Of a stretch of DNA of 9,301 nucleotides, positions 5,485 through 9,301 are shown one piece after another. The stretch covers positions 1-9,301 of the forward strand of contig CAMLIF010000133.1 in assembly GCA_946479985.1 (NCBI GenBank), written 5' to 3'. Under the pieces are notes generated by a model that saw nothing but the letters and a program-made list of their open reading frames with translations, did not search any database and was not told the origin of the DNA. The position numbers were made by a program, and so were the translations under genes. The stretch comes from an uncultured Flavobacteriales bacterium. GTDB lineage: Bacteria; Bacteroidota; Bacteroidia; Flavobacteriales; Crocinitomicaceae. Positions within the stretch are counted from its first letter, which is position 1, and each line of letters opens with the position of its first letter.

Positions 5485-8400
5485 CTAACTCAATTCCGTG
5501 ATCTCTGTAATACTTAACGAAAGATCTGTTAGGCTAACCAATGGTGTTGTGTTGTCTGATGCCGAATAAATGATGAGCTTGAACGTGAATTGACCGTTTG
5601 TAGGGCTTGGTTTAACTGTGTCATACCAGTCAAGTAACGTTTTTGAAACCGTACAAACGAACGACTCCGTAGTTGTACAATATGGTGGCTCGCTGCCAAT
5701 ATTGAGATCTGTTGAAAGATCAAGAACAAATGGTAATGCAAGGAATACCGGTAAATGAATCTGATTCCACGATGCTTCTCCACTTAAATTGTAAGAGTAA
5801 AGCGCTTCCAGACGAATAGTAGGATTTCCTAACTGGTAAACATCAAAGATCGCATTGAACAAGTTCTGCAGCTGAACAGCCAGGTAGTTTACTTCCGGCT
5901 TTCCGCTTGCGTTGATAGCTGAAATGTCAATGAGCGCATTTGCTGTAAGCAAAGGTGTCAATGGCGTGTAGAATTTCACAAGCGGTGTTTGGTACAGGAA
6001 CAACGAGTTGGTCTCGAATTCGGGAACCAAATTCTGGTTTCTCGTGATCTGCAAACCTGCCCAGCCTTCCTGGTACTCCATCAAATCGAGCGGAGTGAAC
6101 TCCAAACTGCGTGTGTTTACGACTTGCCGGTTTGCATAGCTCAACGGATTCTTATCGCTGTCCTGGAATTGATAACTCACAGAATCTGAAGTTTCACTAA
6201 TGGTAATGGTAGTGTAACCTTCAATACTTGCCATTGGCAAAGCAATATTCGGAGGATTTCCGCTATCGGCTGTAATGGTAAGCGTCATAGCCGAATCCGG
6301 ATTTCCCTGTTCGCTTTCCGTTTCATCAATGGTGTAATTCAGAATTACGCCGCTTGCTTCCGGTGTCACGGCCATTTTAAGATTCCCGTAATCTTCCGCA
6401 ACCGGGGGCCACGGATTGTACTGATTGTAGGTACTCCAGCCGGTTGCCACTAAATCAGAAAGGTTTGCCAGCGATTGAACTGCGGCTTTGGCATTGGTTG
6501 CAACAGTATTGTTCGCTGCAACATCTTTTGGTGTTAACACTGCAACATAATCAAGGAAATCTGTTGTAAGTGCCGGTAATACTGAAATGAACTGCGCCAG
6601 GGCATCTACCAGTGAGATAGATTGATCAATCGGAGGCGTAGCCATCAGTGGTATCGATGAGTTGAACGCCACCTGTGCATTAATCATATCCTGTGTTGCC
6701 TCTTGCTGACTGTATTGGAAATTGAATCCCCATTCCAAAGCAGCATCAATAGTAGTTGTTTCACCCGTTACGTTGTTCTGATCATAACTTGCCGATTGTG
6801 AATTAACACTTGGTGGAATTGGATAGGCGCGTAACGGCACCGGAATATCAACTGTTCCGCCGGTGTTAAACTGGTCATTCGGTAATGGAATTACAAAATT
6901 TAGCCACGTACTTGCCTGGTAACCTTCAACATTCGGGATGTTCTCAATCTGGTGTTCGATATTCGAAAGAACGAAATTGAGCTGGCTGAATTTGAAGCTT
7001 TCTACCTGCGCAGCATCTTTCACATACAAACAATAGTTCACCCACGATGCACCTTCTCCTAACGGAATTTTGGTGTTTGTAAATGAATATTGACTGGATG
7101 CATCGGCTGAGCCATAATTTCCAACCGGTTGCGGGTCAATACCGTACATAGCACCGTAGAATCTCGGATTAATAGGTTCTGTATTGTTCGGTGCAACGTT
7201 TGAACCTGTGTATTCCGACCCGACAGTTACTGGATGCTGGATAATCGTACTGATGTTGTACGCATTTCCGAGACTGATCAATAATTGCTGATTGAATACT
7301 TCCTGTGCATTTGTAATCTGTGCTTCGGTGAGCGGCTGGTCCAGTACGTTGGTAACAGTTCCGGTAATGTAATTTGCTAAATTCTCCTTCGCATCCAAAA
7401 CGCTTTGAAGTGTTACACCGTTGTCAAGCAGGAACGCCGGAACAGAGTACTGCGGCGACAGGAAATTGTCTATTGCCTGCAGACAAACCAGTGCCCATTG
7501 ATCCATATCCACCGTAGAGAAATTCTTCGTTGGTGAGGCCGGGTTGTAGCTGAACTCCTGCCCGGTTACATAAGGAGTAATCGGAACATTGTTTAACGTT
7601 TGTAAACTGGTACTTAACGGCCCCGGACTGTAGTAATACGAAACGGGTTCTTTGTCGGCCTGATTGAAAGCAACGTTGATTCCGTATTCTCCCGTAGGGT
7701 CGAAGCGAACCACCCATACTTTTTGGCTGTCTCCGTTACTTGAAACATTTTCGCTGTTAACACCGGATGCTACTTTCATGTAAGCGCCCGGAATTTGTGT
7801 AGATGAAAAGACCTGTTCAAACCCTGTTGCAAAGTAGGTCAGCGTAGCACTTGTTGACGAATCGCTTGTACAAAGTTCCTGTGTAATTGGCTGAATCAGG
7901 GTTGTTACCGATGAAACAGCTGCCACATCTTTAAAGTCAGGACTGATATTGGAAGTTCGCTGAATAGTCAGATCCGTAATCAATTCATAAATATTGTCCA
8001 GGTTGGAAGCTGTTACCTCCGAAGAGATCGACCACGGAACCGGAACTGTAGCAGTTTGTGGTGTTCCGTTCGCTATGTTCGACAAGTAGGCGTAAATAGT
8101 TCCCACATAATCGGAAATGACACTGTCGGGAGTTAACGGAACTCCTTCCGGGTATGTTTCGCTGGTGTACAATGATGTTCGGTAGCTGACAACCACATCC
8201 GGCTGGATCAATTGGTAATAAATAGAAGCATAGGTTCCCATATCAGCCAGTGCCAGGTCTTTTGGAGATGGTCCTCCTGTATCTGTTTTGTCATCCGATG
8301 GCTCGTAACGTGAAGTATCAAAACATAAATCCACTTTCAGGCTCGGTTTGTCAGATGTTCCTGTGAATGAATAACGCGGAGTAACTCCCGGCCATTGCGA

Positions 8401-9301
8401 CAACGGAATAATATTATCGGTATACGCCAGATCAATAGTAATCAAACCGTCTTCACCGGAAATGTTCGAATTGATCGGGTTTCCGAACAAATCAACCAGC
8501 GATAACTGGATCAAAGCACTTTCACCGTTTCCGCTGTACGGATCGCCCGATGCCGGCGGATAGCTTGGATCAGTTGGATTAATTTTGGAAACCGCATAAC
8601 TAGCAAGCGGCAAAGTACCCTGGTAAGGCCAGTTGTCGGTATCGGTATCCTTTTCGTTCTCAGATTCAGGATCTCCAGGATTACTGCTGGTAAGCGGACC
8701 AACAGGCATCAAACTTTCAGGTGAACCGGTAAACGCATCGTTCTTCAGCAATTGATAACCTATAAGGTTGAACTGATTCTGAAGGAATAACTGATCACTT
8801 GTGTGACTTGCCGGTGTTGCCGGAATCGGGTACGGATTGATTGGATCGTATGGCCCCGGATTGTCAATAGTTAACTGGAATCCTCCATTTCCGGGCGACA
8901 TAACCGCATTGCGTGTTTTTAGAGCGTCAGATTGAACAAACAAAACAGAAGTATCAATATTGATCGGATCACCTACTGCAACAGCGTTCATGTAATCTCC
9001 GGTAGCCTCACCCTGGTAAGTGACTAACAAATAAAGGTTCGCCATTGGATTTGTACTGAACAGAGAATCCGGTAATCCGGCACCGCCATCGTTTTGATTG
9101 AAGTACAAATAGAATCCACCGCTGCGTACAATGCTGCATTCCCAAACATACGAAAGGAAATCAGGGAAACTATTCAGTGTATTCGGATCAGGAGCCGAAT
9201 AACCCGTTTCTTCTGTAGCCAATGCCATTCTCAAAGAAACTTCAGGATGTGTTTCCGTAGACAGGTTGATTTTCACTACACCAATCTCGTATGCTCCGTC
9301 T
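5485..9301 (-). CDS. Very large protein of unknown family (5' end beyond the window)
   Basis: The frame runs from the right edge to a TAG at 5485-5487. A GTG at 9274-9276 would give 1263 residues, but the frame is open upstream (DGAYEIGV precedes it), so the true start lies outside; 1271 residues are visible. Numbering below uses the GTG as 1. The protein is rich in Asn, Ser, Thr, Pro and Asp and poor in Lys, Arg and Cys, with no transmembrane stretch seen. Beta-rich segments near 45-140, 250-370 and 960-1060 have sandwich-like alternation (for example SALIQLSLVDLFGNPI, PRYSFTGTSDKPSLKVDLCF). Helical-looking parts lie near 588-670 (MDQWALVCLQAIDNFLS) and 886-950. A Pro/Asp-rich stretch with ESENEKDTDTD (about 204-214) looks like a flexible loop or linker. 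The end (about 1150-1263) is again beta-rich. Without the N terminus, export cannot be judged and no sorting tail is present at the C terminus. It is a convergent neighbour of the module, separated by the terminator, and looks more G/C-rich, suggesting an independent gene. Confidence 0.85.
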   Translation of the reverse strand, partial: DGAYEIGVVKINLSTETHPEVSLRMALATEETGYSAPDPNTLNSFPDFLSYVWECSIVRSGGFYLYFNQNDGGAGLPDSLFSTNPMANLYLLVTYQGEATGDYMNAVAVGDPINIDTSVLFVQSDALKTRNAVMSPGNGGFQLTIDNPGPYDPINPYPIPATPASHTSDQLFLQNQFNLIGYQLLKNDAFTGSPESLMPVGPLTSSNPGDPESENEKDTDTDNWPYQGTLPLASYAVSKINPTDPSYPPASGDPYSGNGESALIQLSLVDLFGNPINSNISGEDGLITIDLAYTDNIIPLSQWPGVTPRYSFTGTSDKPSLKVDLCFDTSRYEPSDDKTDTGGPSPKDLALADMGTYASIYYQLIQPDVVVSYRTSLYTSETYPEGVPLTPDSVISDYVGTIYAYLSNIANGTPQTATVPVPWSISSEVTASNLDNIYELITDLTIQRTSNISPDFKDVAAVSSVTTLIQPITQELCTSDSSTSATLTYFATGFEQVFSSTQIPGAYMKVASGVNSENVSSNGDSQKVWVVRFDPTGEYGINVAFNQADKEPVSYYYSPGPLSTSLQTLNNVPITPYVTGQEFSYNPASPTKNFSTVDMDQWALVCLQAIDNFLSPQYSVPAFLLDNGVTLQSVLDAKENLANYITGTVTNVLDQPLTEAQITNAQEVFNQQLLISLGNAYNISTIIQHPVTVGSEYTGSNVAPNNTEPINPRFYGAMYGIDPQPVGNYGSADASSQYSFTNTKIPLGEGASWVNYCLYVKDAAQVESFKFSQLNFVLSNIEHQIENIPNVEGYQASTWLNFVIPLPNDQFNTGGTVDIPVPLRAYPIPPSVNSQSASYDQNNVTGETTTIDAALEWGFNFQYSQQEATQDMINAQVAFNSSIPLMATPPIDQSISLVDALAQFISVLPALTTDFLDYVAVLTPKDVAANNTVATNAKAAVQSLANLSDLVATGWSTYNQYNPWPPVAEDYGNLKMAVTPEASGVILNYTIDETESEQGNPDSAMTLTITADSGNPPNIALPMASIEGYTTITISETSDSVSYQFQDSDKNPLSYANRQVVNTRSLEFTPLDLMEYQEGWAGLQITRNQNLVPEFETNSLFLYQTPLVKFYTPLTPLLTANALIDISAINASGKPEVNYLAVQLQNLFNAIFDVYQLGNPTIRLEALYSYNLSGEASWNQIHLPVFLALPFVLDLSTDLNIGSEPPYCTTTESFVCTVSKTLLDWYDTVKPSPTNGQFTFKLIIYSASDNTTPLVSLTDLSLSITEITELS

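Noticed and set aside
5529..8702. Shadow frames of 60-97 codons within the large minus-strand gene, on both strands
   Set aside because: All lie inside one uninterrupted 1271-codon frame and show no independent features.
9274..9276. GTG as the true start of the large minus-strand gene
   Set aside because: The frame continues open upstream to the window edge and the residues after GTG do not form a signal peptide or typical N terminus, so the real start is probably outside.

Overview
The window looks like a chromosomal stretch from a member of the Bacteroidota, most likely a Flavobacteriales-type gliding or T9SS-bearing lineage. The evidence is a C-terminal sorting tail of the type IX secretion system (T9SS type A, Por_Secre_tail) on a large secreted protein, porin-like outer-membrane beta-barrels, short lipoproteins with a cysteine lipobox, A/T-rich leaders without Shine-Dalgarno sites, and Asn/Thr/Ser-rich proteins. 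The genus is inference only.

Layout. Positions 1-917 hold the 3' end of an outer-membrane beta-barrel gene and, 16 bp later, a complete small beta-barrel gene; they read as one operon. Positions 918-5053 hold a duplicated two-gene module: a T9SS-secreted protein followed, across a conserved intergenic hairpin, by a small lipoprotein. The downstream module is complete (2034-4505 plus 4562-5053). The upstream module keeps only the last part of the secreted-protein gene, broken by a net 19-bp deletion (1064-1323), followed by an intact lipoprotein gene (1379-1867). A third, badly decayed lipoprotein 3' end lies between them (about 1908-2003). The locus has therefore grown and decayed by whole modules, while the lipoprotein copies stayed under protein-level selection at their two ends and diverged in the middle.

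Positions 5051-5388 are a 21-bp tandem repeat array that starts at the stop codon of the second lipoprotein gene. One frame of it would encode a peptide with a cysteine every seven residues, but coding is doubtful. A strong bidirectional terminator (5402-5442) then separates the plus-strand genes from a very large minus-strand gene (5485 to the right edge) that is cut off at its 5' end by the window. I cannot assign that protein to a family; its base composition looks visibly richer in G/C than the module region.

How the genes may work together: the secreted protein should leave the cell by T9SS and be anchored or released at the surface, and the lipoprotein should sit in the outer membrane. 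Their repeated pairing suggests a joint surface role, but no enzyme motif is visible and the function is unknown. No RNA genes, CRISPR arrays, insertion sequences or phage genes were recognised.
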